NCBI GenBank assembly: GCA_964345825.1
Contig: CAYFSI010000009.1
Span: 1-31,797, forward strand
Source of the DNA: JAAYDH01 sp964345825
Lineage (GTDB): Bacteria; Bacillota_I; Bacilli_A; RFN20; CAG-826
Direction: 5' to 3'
DNA: 31,797 nucleotides
Shown here piece after piece: positions 21,757 through 30,200 of the stretch. The position numbers and the translations under genes are program-made. The notes under the pieces are model-generated. The model saw nothing but the letters and a program-made list of their open reading frames with translations. It had not been told where the DNA came from and did not search any database. Each line of letters starts with the position of its first letter. Position 1 is the first letter of the stretch.

Positions 21757-22476
21757 ATGTACAAAAGAGTGTTATTAAAGCTTAGTGGCGAAGCCCTAAA
21801 AGAAAAGACAGGCCTGCAAATTATCGATGTCAAATCCCTTGATAAAATCGCTCATGCCATCAACACCATTCACGGGAAGCAAATCGAAATTTGCGTCGTA
21901 ATTGGAGCTGGTAATATTTGGCGGGGCAAACTTGCCAAAGATATTGGTATTGAAGATGTCTCAGCTGATTATATGGGCATGCTCGGAACAGTAATTAACG
22001 CCGTTGCTCTAGCCTCATCATTAAAGAAATATGGAGTGGGAAGTCGCGTTCTATCTGCAATTCCTGCTATCGATGGTGTCACCGAACCATACGAGATAGA
22101 AAAAGCCGATCAAGCCATGAAAAATGGCGAAGTGGTCTTTCTCGCTGGTGGCACAGGAAAACCATTCTTTACCACAGATACCGCCGCTACTTTAAGAGCC
22201 CTTGAGCTCCACTGTGATGCTATCTTAATGGGCAAGAATGGAGTTGATGGAGTCTACTCCAGTGACCCCACCTGTGACCCTAATGCTAAGTTCTATCCTG
22301 TCATCACTTACAAAGAGATGTTAGAAATGAAACTTCAAATTATGGACCTTTCTGCTGTACAATTAATTAAGGACCACGATATTGAGATTCGTGTCTTCTC
22401 AATGGCGGATCCGGCAAACTTCCGCCGCGTCATTGAAGGAAGGGACATCGGAACTATTTGCAAAAAAGGAGAATAG
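21757..22476 (+). CDS. pyrH: UMP kinase
   Basis: PyrH phosphorylates UMP to UDP. The 239-aa protein has the amino-acid kinase fold with KRVLLKLSGEALKE at the N-terminus, GAGNIWRG at about 50-57, GGTGKPFFTTDTAA at about 130-143 and the GVDGVYSSDP loop near 163-172. The start is ATG 21757 with aaggagg four bases upstream. It is followed after 3 bases by frr, the standard pair. Expression depends on readthrough of the tsf terminator or on a promoter inside tsf that I could not find. Confidence 0.97.
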   Translation: MYKRVLLKLSGEALKEKTGLQIIDVKSLDKIAHAINTIHGKQIEICVVIGAGNIWRGKLAKDIGIEDVSADYMGMLGTVINAVALASSLKKYGVGSRVLSAIPAIDGVTEPYEIEKADQAMKNGEVVFLAGGTGKPFFTTDTAATLRALELHCDAILMGKNGVDGVYSSDPTCDPNAKFYPVITYKEMLEMKLQIMDLSAVQLIKDHDIEIRVFSMADPANFRRVIEGRDIGTICKKGE

Positions 22477-22479
22477 CAT

Positions 22480-23025
22480 ATGGACGAAATTGTACTTGAT
22501 GGGCAACAAAGAATGGAGAAATCCATCGAATCATTGAGATCCACTTTGGTGACTTTGAGAACAGGTCGGGCTAACCCCGCCATGTTATCAACATTAATGA
22601 TTGACTATTATGGCTCTCCCACGCCAGTCAATCAAATATCTTCAGTCTCAGTGCCAGAACCACGTCAGCTTCTCATCAAACCTTATGATCGCAACGATAT
22701 GAAAGCCATAGTAACAGCGATCAATGCCTCTAACCTTGGCTTGAACCCCATTAATGAAGGCACAAGCATTCGCTTGATGATACCTGCTCTCACCGAAGAT
22801 CGAAGAAGAGAATTATCCAAACAAGCAAAAAAATATGGTGAAGAAGCCAAAGTTGCAATTCGCAATATTCGCAGAGATTATGTGGATTTGGTCAAGAGTG
22901 ATGACAGTTATCCTGAAGATTATCAAAAAAAGATCCTCGAGGATATTCAAAAAGTAACAGATGAAGCAATTCAAAAAATTGATGACATCTGTATAGAAAA
23001 AGAAAAAGAAATCATGATCGTATAA
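22480..23025 (+). CDS. frr: Ribosome recycling factor
   Basis: RRF splits post-termination ribosomes together with EF-G. The 181-aa protein has the two-domain tRNA-mimic layout: a helix with LRTGRANPAML (about 27-37), the YYGSPTPVNQISSVSVPEPR domain II entry, and the C-terminal long helices with RRELSKQAKKYGEEAKVAIRNIRRD. The start is ATG 22480 with aaaggagaa just upstream, overlapping the end of pyrH. The stop codon overlaps the stem of the following terminator. Confidence 0.97.
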   Translation: MDEIVLDGQQRMEKSIESLRSTLVTLRTGRANPAMLSTLMIDYYGSPTPVNQISSVSVPEPRQLLIKPYDRNDMKAIVTAINASNLGLNPINEGTSIRLMIPALTEDRRRELSKQAKKYGEEAKVAIRNIRRDYVDLVKSDDSYPEDYQKKILEDIQKVTDEAIQKIDDICIEKEKEIMIV

Positions 23026-23053
23026 GGAAGGTATTGCCTTCCTTTTTTCTTTT
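23024..23053 (+). terminator. frr terminator
   Basis: AAGGAAGG (23024-23031), loop TATTG, CCTTCCTT (23037-23044), then a long T-rich run. The frr TAA stop overlaps its first two bases. It separates the rpsB-frr block from uppS. Confidence 0.85.
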
Positions 23054-23084
23054 TATGTTTCTATGATATTTTTCTATTTTTGTG

Positions 23085-23095
23085 TATACTAAAAT
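23085..23095 (+). promoter_or_regulatory. uppS -10 region, near-leaderless
   Basis: TATACT (23085-23090) overlaps a second candidate TAAAAT (23090-23095). Either predicts a leader of 3-8 nt before ATG 23105 with no Shine-Dalgarno. No good -35 is visible. Confidence 0.45.
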
Positions 23096-23104
23096 AGATT
23101 ATTT

Positions 23105-23821
23105 ATGGCAAAGATTGCATCCTTAAAACACATCGCCTTCATTATGGATGGAAACGGAAGATGGGCCACCGCTCGTGGTCTTCCGCGTTTTTTAGGTCAC
23201 AAAGCTGGTTGCGATCGTGTTATTGATATTTATGAGGAATGCCGTGAGCAGGGTATTGAAGTCATGTCCTTATACGCCTTCTCAACCGAGAACTGGAATC
23301 GCCCAAAAAGCGAAATTAATCATCTTTTTAAATATTTGGAAATATTCTTTACTAAGCAGATTAATCGGATGATTAAAGAAGGCTGTCACATCTTAGCTTC
23401 AGGAGATTTGTCTCGTTTGCCAACTAAAACACAGAAAATAGTTAATGAAGCGATGGAAAAGACAAAAGATTGTCATGATTTTGTTTTTAATATCTGTCTC
23501 AATTACGGAGGAAAAGCCGAGATTATTCGGGCTTGCCAAAACTTCGCTCATGATGTCGTAAACAATCAAAAAACGGTTGAACAGCTCAACGAAGCAAATT
23601 TCGAAGATTATCTATACACAAAAGGCTTGCCGCCCGTTGATTTATTGATTCGCACGAGTGGAGAAATGCGAACTTCAAACTTTCTTCCTTGGCAGTTAGC
23701 ATATGCTGAATTTATTTTCACTCCTACCCCTTGGCCAGATTTTAATAAAGAACAGTTTAGAGACGCTCTTAATGAATATGCTAAGCGATCACGTCGCTTC
23801 GGAGGCTTGTCACATGAATAA
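23105..23821 (+). CDS. uppS: Undecaprenyl diphosphate synthase (cis-prenyltransferase)
   Basis: UppS adds isopentenyl units in cis to make the lipid carrier for cell-wall polymers. The 238-aa protein has IMDGNGRWA with the catalytic Asp (about 14-22), GHKAG (about 32-36), FSTENWNRP (about 68-76), and the RTSGEMRTSNFLPWQ block (about 187-201) followed by WPDF. It heads the uppS-cdsA-dxr-rseP-polC run and follows a strong terminator, so the -10 at 23085-23095 is probably its start signal. The mRNA leader would be at most about 8 nt. The end overlaps cdsA by 8 bases. Confidence 0.96.
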   Translation: MAKIASLKHIAFIMDGNGRWATARGLPRFLGHKAGCDRVIDIYEECREQGIEVMSLYAFSTENWNRPKSEINHLFKYLEIFFTKQINRMIKEGCHILASGDLSRLPTKTQKIVNEAMEKTKDCHDFVFNICLNYGGKAEIIRACQNFAHDVVNNQKTVEQLNEANFEDYLYTKGLPPVDLLIRTSGEMRTSNFLPWQLAYAEFIFTPTPWPDFNKEQFRDALNEYAKRSRRFGGLSHE

Positions 23822-24848
23822 GAATGAGCAAATTATAAAACCGAATGAAATAACCAAAAACACAAAAGCTACGATGAAAACAAGAATCATCACTGCTGTC
23901 GTTGGCATTGCTGTAATCATACCATTTATCTTTTTAGGTGATTGGTTCTATGCTGCCTTAGTCGTTGTTTTATCTGTTTTCTCAACCATCGAAATTATTC
24001 GTTGTTTAAAAGTTAAAAAATCTGTTCCTTACCTCATCGGGCTTACTACTGTGAGCATAATCATTTGTATTTTCTTTGTCTTTTGGCCCTTCCTCCTTAA
24101 TTTATTTAAAGGAATTGCTGGTGATTCTTGGTTCCACTTGTACACCTATTTTGATCAACTCCATATATCGGTTCTCTTAGTTTTTATTGGATTCGCTTTG
24201 CTATTCATGGTGGTGGTCTTTTATTCATCTTTCACCGCTCGCGATGCTAGTTTTATGTTTACCATGCTTGTCGTTATTTCTTTAGGCCTTCAGAGTTTGT
24301 TGTTCTTAAGATTTTATCCATCTTGTCAACACTGGAAATCAAATTTTGCCCCGTTCTTTAATTTTTATGATTCTTTTGAAGCGTGTTTGCTCATTATCTA
24401 TGTCATTGTTGCGACCTTTATGACTGATACAGGCGCGTATTTCTTTGGTCTGTTTTTTGGAAGAAGAAAAATCAACGAAAGAATTTCTCCTAAAAAGACC
24501 TATGCCGGATTTGTGGGCGGGATTGTTACCTCCTTTGCTGTTTCAACAGCTTTTGGGTTAGTCCTTTCAGCCTCAGGACATCCTTTATTAGCGGATGTCC
24601 TTGATATCAATCACTGGTATTACATTGTTGCATTATCGGCTTTAATTCCTCTCTTCTCGACATTAGGCGATTTTGTCTTCAGTTCAATTAAACGTTTCTA
24701 TGAAATCAAGGATTACGGATATATACTTCCTGGACATGGTGGAATTCTCGATCGCATTGATTCCTTGCTCTTCTCATTGATGGGTTCCGCAATGTTTGTT
24801 TGGATTGTAAGTAATATTGGGGAACCTGATTTGCTTTTCTTATTATGA
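23814..24848 (+). CDS. cdsA: Phosphatidate cytidylyltransferase
   Basis: CdsA makes CDP-diacylglycerol from phosphatidic acid and CTP. At 344 aa it is longer than the common 260-280, with a polar N-terminal tail of about 22 residues and a longer loop region near 100-115. Several membrane helices are visible. The signature is intact: SSIKRFYEIKDYGYILPGHG with the following GILDRIDSL, preceded by DTGAYFFG and FGRRKINERISPKKTYAG. I chose ATG 23814 because ggagg lies 8 bases upstream; longer in-frame starts lie within uppS. Its TGA overlaps the dxr ATG (ATGA). Confidence 0.94.
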   Translation: MNKNEQIIKPNEITKNTKATMKTRIITAVVGIAVIIPFIFLGDWFYAALVVVLSVFSTIEIIRCLKVKKSVPYLIGLTTVSIIICIFFVFWPFLLNLFKGIAGDSWFHLYTYFDQLHISVLLVFIGFALLFMVVVFYSSFTARDASFMFTMLVVISLGLQSLLFLRFYPSCQHWKSNFAPFFNFYDSFEACLLIIYVIVATFMTDTGAYFFGLFFGRRKINERISPKKTYAGFVGGIVTSFAVSTAFGLVLSASGHPLLADVLDINHWYYIVALSALIPLFSTLGDFVFSSIKRFYEIKDYGYILPGHGGILDRIDSLLFSLMGSAMFVWIVSNIGEPDLLFLL

Positions 24849-25990
24849 TAAGTATTTGTCTTCTTGGCGCTTCTGGATCAATTGGCAGTCAAACTTTGGA
24901 TGTCATCAGAAAGCATCCAAATGATTTTTTGCTGAGAGCATTTTCAGTTGGTCATCGAACAAGAATCGTCTCTTCGATTCTCAAATCATTTCCATCCGTG
25001 AAAATGATATGTATCCAAGAAAAAGAAGACATGGAAAGGTATCAACAAAAGTATCCCCATCTTCGCTTTTTCTATGGTGATAGTGGCCTGCTCTCCTTAA
25101 TAAAGGAATCACAAGCTGAAATGGTGGTTAACGCTCTTGTTGGTTTTGTTGGTTTGCTTCCTTCAATCTCGACTTTAGAAAACAATCGCATTCTCGCTCT
25201 TGCTAATAAAGAAAGCCTTGTGGTGGGTGGAGAATTAATTAAAAATATTTTGACAAATGGCAAAGGAAAACTAATCCCTATTGATAGCGAGCATGTCGCT
25301 TTAGCTAAGTGCTTATCGGTTGATTCCAAAAATGTCAAAAATCTTATTCTGACCGCTAGTGGAGGAAGTTTTCGAAAACTATCTCGAAAAGATTTAAAAA
25401 AAGTTACTCCAGAGCAAGCTCTTCATCACCCCACTTGGAAGATGGGCAATAAAATTACCATCGATAGTGCTAGTATGATGAATAAGACTTTTGAGATAAT
25501 TGAAGCTCATTATTTATTTGATTTCCCTTACAAAAAAATAAAAGTTATCATTCATAACGAATCTATGGTTCACTCTATGGTACAATACAAAGATGGAACC
25601 TATCGCTTAGATATCGGGAAACCCGATATGCGTGTTCCTATCACCTATGCTTTAACGCAGGGGCTGTGCCTGTATAAAACTTACCTATGTTCTGATTATC
25701 GTCAGTTCGATTCATACCATTTTTCTGCCTTATCTTTGAGAAGATATCCGGTCATTAAATGGGCAAAAAAAGTCATCGAAGATAAGGGAACATTTGGAGT
25801 TGTCCTGAACGCTGCAAACGAGGTAGCGGTCTCAGCCTTTCTAAAGGGAAAAATCTCGTTCCTCGATATTGAAAAAGTCATCTCGATATTGATGAAAAGT
25901 CACCTTAACATTGAGCATCCAACCATTGACGATATTTTAAGGGTTGATGCCATTACGCGTAAAAACGCAATCGAATTAATCGAAAAGTAG
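24845..25990 (+). CDS. dxr: 1-deoxy-D-xylulose 5-phosphate reductoisomerase
   Basis: Dxr is the first committed enzyme of the MEP isoprenoid pathway. The 381-aa protein has the NADPH site LLGASGSIGSQ at about 5-15, NKESLVVGG near 120, the metal and substrate motif IDSEH near 147, and the flexible loop SGGSFRKLS with HPTWKMG. ITIDSASMMNK follows, then TFE where most enzymes have GLE; the N, K and E ligands are kept. It is translationally coupled to cdsA. Its presence shows that this organism makes isoprenoids by the MEP route, with UppS nearby as a consumer. Confidence 0.96.
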   Translation: MISICLLGASGSIGSQTLDVIRKHPNDFLLRAFSVGHRTRIVSSILKSFPSVKMICIQEKEDMERYQQKYPHLRFFYGDSGLLSLIKESQAEMVVNALVGFVGLLPSISTLENNRILALANKESLVVGGELIKNILTNGKGKLIPIDSEHVALAKCLSVDSKNVKNLILTASGGSFRKLSRKDLKKVTPEQALHHPTWKMGNKITIDSASMMNKTFEIIEAHYLFDFPYKKIKVIIHNESMVHSMVQYKDGTYRLDIGKPDMRVPITYALTQGLCLYKTYLCSDYRQFDSYHFSALSLRRYPVIKWAKKVIEDKGTFGVVLNAANEVAVSAFLKGKISFLDIEKVISILMKSHLNIEHPTIDDILRVDAITRKNAIELIEK

Positions 25991-25995
25991 GTATT

Positions 25996-27267
25996 ATGGA
26001 TTTCTTGTTTAATTTCTTGTACATTCTCCTGTTTGTCTTATGTCTTTCCATATTGATTATTGTTCATGAACTTGGGCACTTCACAATGGCAAAGGCTTTT
26101 AGAGTCTATTGCTTAGAGTTTTCGATTGGGTTCGGACCTAAGCTATTTTCTTTCAAAAGAAAGAACGCTGAAACTCGTTTTTCTCTTCGTTCAATTCCCT
26201 TTGGAGGATACGTTTCCATGGTGGGAGAAGGAACCGAGACTCCAGAAGGAGTCAGCATTGATGACTCGCGTAATTTTAGCAAAATAAAAAAGTGGAAAAG
26301 AAGCATTATCTTAGTGGCGGGAGTAACAATGAATGCTCTATTAGCACTTCTCGTCTTTTTCGTTTCTGAAACCTGCTTTATGCAAACTAGCATTTCGGCC
26401 AGCCATCTTGTGGTTTCCGAAACTTCTATCGCTGGAAATGCTGGCTTGGCTAGTGACAATCTCATCCATCTAGATGGCGAAACCTTTGGCGAAGATGCTC
26501 CCATCTATGTCGTCGACAAAACGACCGCCTACTTTACCCATTTTGACGTCATAACCGAAGAGTCAACTAATGTTCCAGTCATAGTGGTGCTTTCCCGCTC
26601 CATGAGCAGTTATTCACAACTAAATTGGAAGGACTATTTACATTATCTTGATCCTGAAGTAATTGGCGATGCTAATAATCTTGAAGATTATCTTGTCCCC
26701 ATCGCTGAGGATGTCGTCTCCGTTACGTTTAATATTTTGAAATATAATGATCCCGAAAATTCTGAGGCTGGTACAGCCCCCATCGAAATTGTTTTGGAAG
26801 CCAAGACTAGCCGAGATTCTCCAAAGCGTTACTTTGAAGACATTGGATTGTCTTTTTATTCCCATAAATACCGGAATACTTTTGCTCAAGCCAATGGAAA
26901 TACTTGGCGATTAATGGGTGAATCATCCATCGCTATTTTCAAAGGACTCGGGTCTTTATTCACTTCTCCGCAATCCGTAGGAGGCATTATTGCCGTTGGT
27001 TTTGTTACTACCTCGACATTGCAAAACTTTGGTTTAGTGTCATTCCTTCAGCTTTGGGGACTTATTTCTATTAACTTAGCTATTATTAATCTTTTGCCTT
27101 TCCCTGGTTTAGATGGGTGGCAAATTTTTGTTCTAATATTCGAATCAATTGCTCGAAAAGAAATTCCCTCAAAAGTTAAGAACATTGTTTCCACAGTGGG
27201 CATTATTGCCCTTTTTGCTTTGATGTTTGTCTTATTAATTAAGGACGTATTTCTCTTTATTATTTAA
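25996..27267 (+). CDS. rseP: Site-2 (RIP) metalloprotease RseP/RasP-like
   Basis: An intramembrane zinc protease that cleaves anti-sigma factors and leftover signal peptides. The 423-aa protein has an N-terminal membrane helix with the zinc site HELGH at residues 24-28, FGGYV near 73-77, a PDZ-like periplasm-side region (about 125-300, loosely conserved) and the C-terminal helix with NLLPFPGLDGWQ. There D373 is the third zinc ligand, and a last membrane segment follows near the end. The start is ATG 25996, 5 bases after dxr, with a weak aggt. Gene order dxr-rseP is as in Bacillus, but proS, normally next, is missing. Confidence 0.95.
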   Translation: MDFLFNFLYILLFVLCLSILIIVHELGHFTMAKAFRVYCLEFSIGFGPKLFSFKRKNAETRFSLRSIPFGGYVSMVGEGTETPEGVSIDDSRNFSKIKKWKRSIILVAGVTMNALLALLVFFVSETCFMQTSISASHLVVSETSIAGNAGLASDNLIHLDGETFGEDAPIYVVDKTTAYFTHFDVITEESTNVPVIVVLSRSMSSYSQLNWKDYLHYLDPEVIGDANNLEDYLVPIAEDVVSVTFNILKYNDPENSEAGTAPIEIVLEAKTSRDSPKRYFEDIGLSFYSHKYRNTFAQANGNTWRLMGESSIAIFKGLGSLFTSPQSVGGIIAVGFVTTSTLQNFGLVSFLQLWGLISINLAIINLLPFPGLDGWQIFVLIFESIARKEIPSKVKNIVSTVGIIALFALMFVLLIKDVFLFII

Positions 27268-27271
27268 GTCT

Positions 27272-30200
27272 ATGAATGATAAGATGGTGCGCTTTTTAAA
27301 TAGTCTTGGTATCGAGAACCTCGATGATTTTGACCTCGACTTTGAAATGATAGGCCGCAACCGCTTTAACAAACAACAATTGGACATGGTTATTGTCAAA
27401 TCAAAACCATGGAAATACTATTTACTCAGACAATTCCAAGATGGTCTAAATAACATTTCTTATTCCTATACCCTCCGGTTCTCTTATCTTGTTCGACCTG
27501 ATTATCATGATGCGTTATCGCTATTTGATGATTGGTATCAGACGATATATCGACTTCCTCATAATTTGGTTATCTCAGGAGACGAGCAAGACCATTTACG
27601 AATTGAATATCTCAACGAAAGTGAGAAAGAGCAATATGCTCAGTCGATTTCAGATTTTCGCGATTTTTTGGACTTTATTAATTATGAATTTGTCGTGCTT
27701 GAGACCATCAAACCCATTGATGAAACACATGTCGAAGTGTCTCAAAAACAAATGAAAAAGATTATTAAAAATGCTGAAATCGAAGCCGTTGAAACAATGA
27801 ATGATATTTCGGAAAAGCCCGAGATTATTGATCGCAACGATGCGGAAGATATTGTCAAGCAAGAGCGAAAAGACCTAAAAGAGCAAGTTGAGGCTGCCTA
27901 TTTAGACATCATGAAGCGAAACGCGGAAGAAATGGCTAAAGAAAGACGCCGGGCGCGACTAAATCGACGTGGTAACTACGAACCCATTGAACGAATTGAT
28001 TCCATAAATGAAAATTCCGGCAACATTGATATTTCCGGACAAATCTTTTCGATTGAACTCCGCGAATTTGGCGAATCAACTAAAATCACTATTGGAGTGG
28101 CTGATCACTTCGGTGGAGCAATCATGGTTGGCGCTTATGAAAATAAACAAATTCCTGCTGAGACGATTAAATTATTAGATAAAGGCGTTAACGTTCGTGT
28201 TCGGGGTGTTGCCTACGCTGATAATTTTACTAAAGAAGTAACTGTGAAGGTTCACTATATCGATCTACTTCCTCCTGATCAAATTGCTCCCGATAATGAA
28301 GAGATAAAAAGAGTTGAACTCCATCTCCATAGCACGATGTCAAGCATGGATGGTGTAACCAGTATGGATGATTACTGCCGTTATGCAAAAGCGCTCGGGC
28401 ACAAGGCAATTGCCATTACTGATCACGCTGTTGTTCAAGGTTATCCTGATGCTCAAAAAGCCGCCAAAAAGAACGGCCTAAAGATGATTTATGGAGCTGA
28501 ACTCTACATGGTAGATGATCAGCTTGTTTATATCAAAAACCCCGTCAATATTCCCTTAAACAAAGCTAAATATGTTGTTCTCGACTTAGAAACAACTGGT
28601 TTAAGTTCCCGTTATGATAGCATTATTGAATTTGGAGCGGTCCGTGTGGAACATGGTCTAGTGACCTCTCATTTTGATGTTTTAATCAACCCTGGCTTTT
28701 CGATTCCTCGTCACATTACTGAAATTACCGGTATTAGCGATGAAATGGTTAAAGATAAGCCATTGATTAAGGATGTTATCAAAGATATTTTAGATTTCAT
28801 GGATGATGCCATTTTGGTTACCCATAATGCTGAATTCGATATTTCTTTCTTACAAGAATCGCTTAAGAAATTAGGATTACCACCTTTGAACAATTCAATT
28901 ATTGATACACTCTCACTCTCTCGATTCTTATTCCCGGAAAGCAAGAGGCACACCCTTGGAGCGTTATGCAATAATCTGGAAGTTAATTATGAAGAAGAAC
29001 AAGCTCACCGTGCCGATTATGACGCCCAAGTTTTGAACGATGTTTTGCAGCCCATGGTTTCTCGTTTAGTTCGCAAACACGATATTATTACCCATGCTGA
29101 TTTGCAAAAACTTGAAACTCCCCCTGCTTTACTGAGACATATTTATCCTGTCCATATTGTTGTCTTAGCTCAAGACAAAATTGGTTTGAAAAACCTTTAT
29201 AAAATGGTTTCTCTTTCCCACATTGATTACCTTGCTGAAGTGCCAAAGATTCCTCGAAGAGAAGTCGAAAAATTACGCGGTCACCTTCTGATTGGTTCAG
29301 CCTGTTTTAATGGTGAAGTATTTCGTACCGCGAGATACTATAACGCTCAACGACTAAAAGAAGTAATGGCCTTCTATGACTATATAGAAGTTCAACCTCT
29401 AGAAAACTATTCATTTTTAGTAAACATGGGCGATTTGAGCGAAGATTCAGTCAAACAATATGTCAAAGACATCGTGGAGACCGCTGATGAAATCGGAAAA
29501 ACTACTATCGCCACTGGCGATGTTCACTATTTAACACCGAAAGAAAAGATTTATCGCGATATTTATATTTCTGCTAAGGGATTAGGAGGGATTAATCATG
29601 CCCTCAATCCATATTCCCGAAATAAAATACCTCCTTTTGATAATCCAAATCAGCATTATCGCACGACAAAAGAGATGATTGATTGCATGTCATTCTTGGG
29701 AAAAGAAAAGGCTTATGAAATCACTGTGACCAACACCAATAAAATCGCTGACCTGATTAGCCCTCTCGTTCCTCTTCCAAATGATAAACTTTATTCTCCA
29801 AAAATTGAAAACTCGGAAAAGATGCTTACCGATCTCTGCTATCAAAAAGCCCATGAACTTTATGGCAACCCTTTACCAAAGCCCATTCAAGAACGTCTTG
29901 ATACCGAATTAAATGGTATTATTTCAAATGGATTCTCGGTCATTTATTATATCGCTCATAAAATCGTTAAGAAGACTCAAGACGATGACTATATTGTTGG
30001 TTCTCGTGGATCTGTTGGTTCTTCTTTTGCTGCTACAATGGCGGGAATTACTGAAGTTAATCCTTTGCCACCTCACTATCTCTGCCCTCATTGTCATCAT
30101 TTGGAATGGACAAGTGAAACGATGCCTGAATATCGCTCTGGCTATGATTTGCCAGAAAAGAAATGCCCCTCTTGTGGAGAACACATGAGCCATGATGGAC

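Noticed and set aside
23703..23813. Longer CdsA starting inside uppS
   Set aside because: The ATG at 23814 has ggagg at ideal spacing; the upstream frame is out-of-frame uppS coding sequence.
26106..26504. 132-aa open frame on the minus strand
   Set aside because: Antisense to the N-terminal half of rseP, with no start signal or family resemblance.
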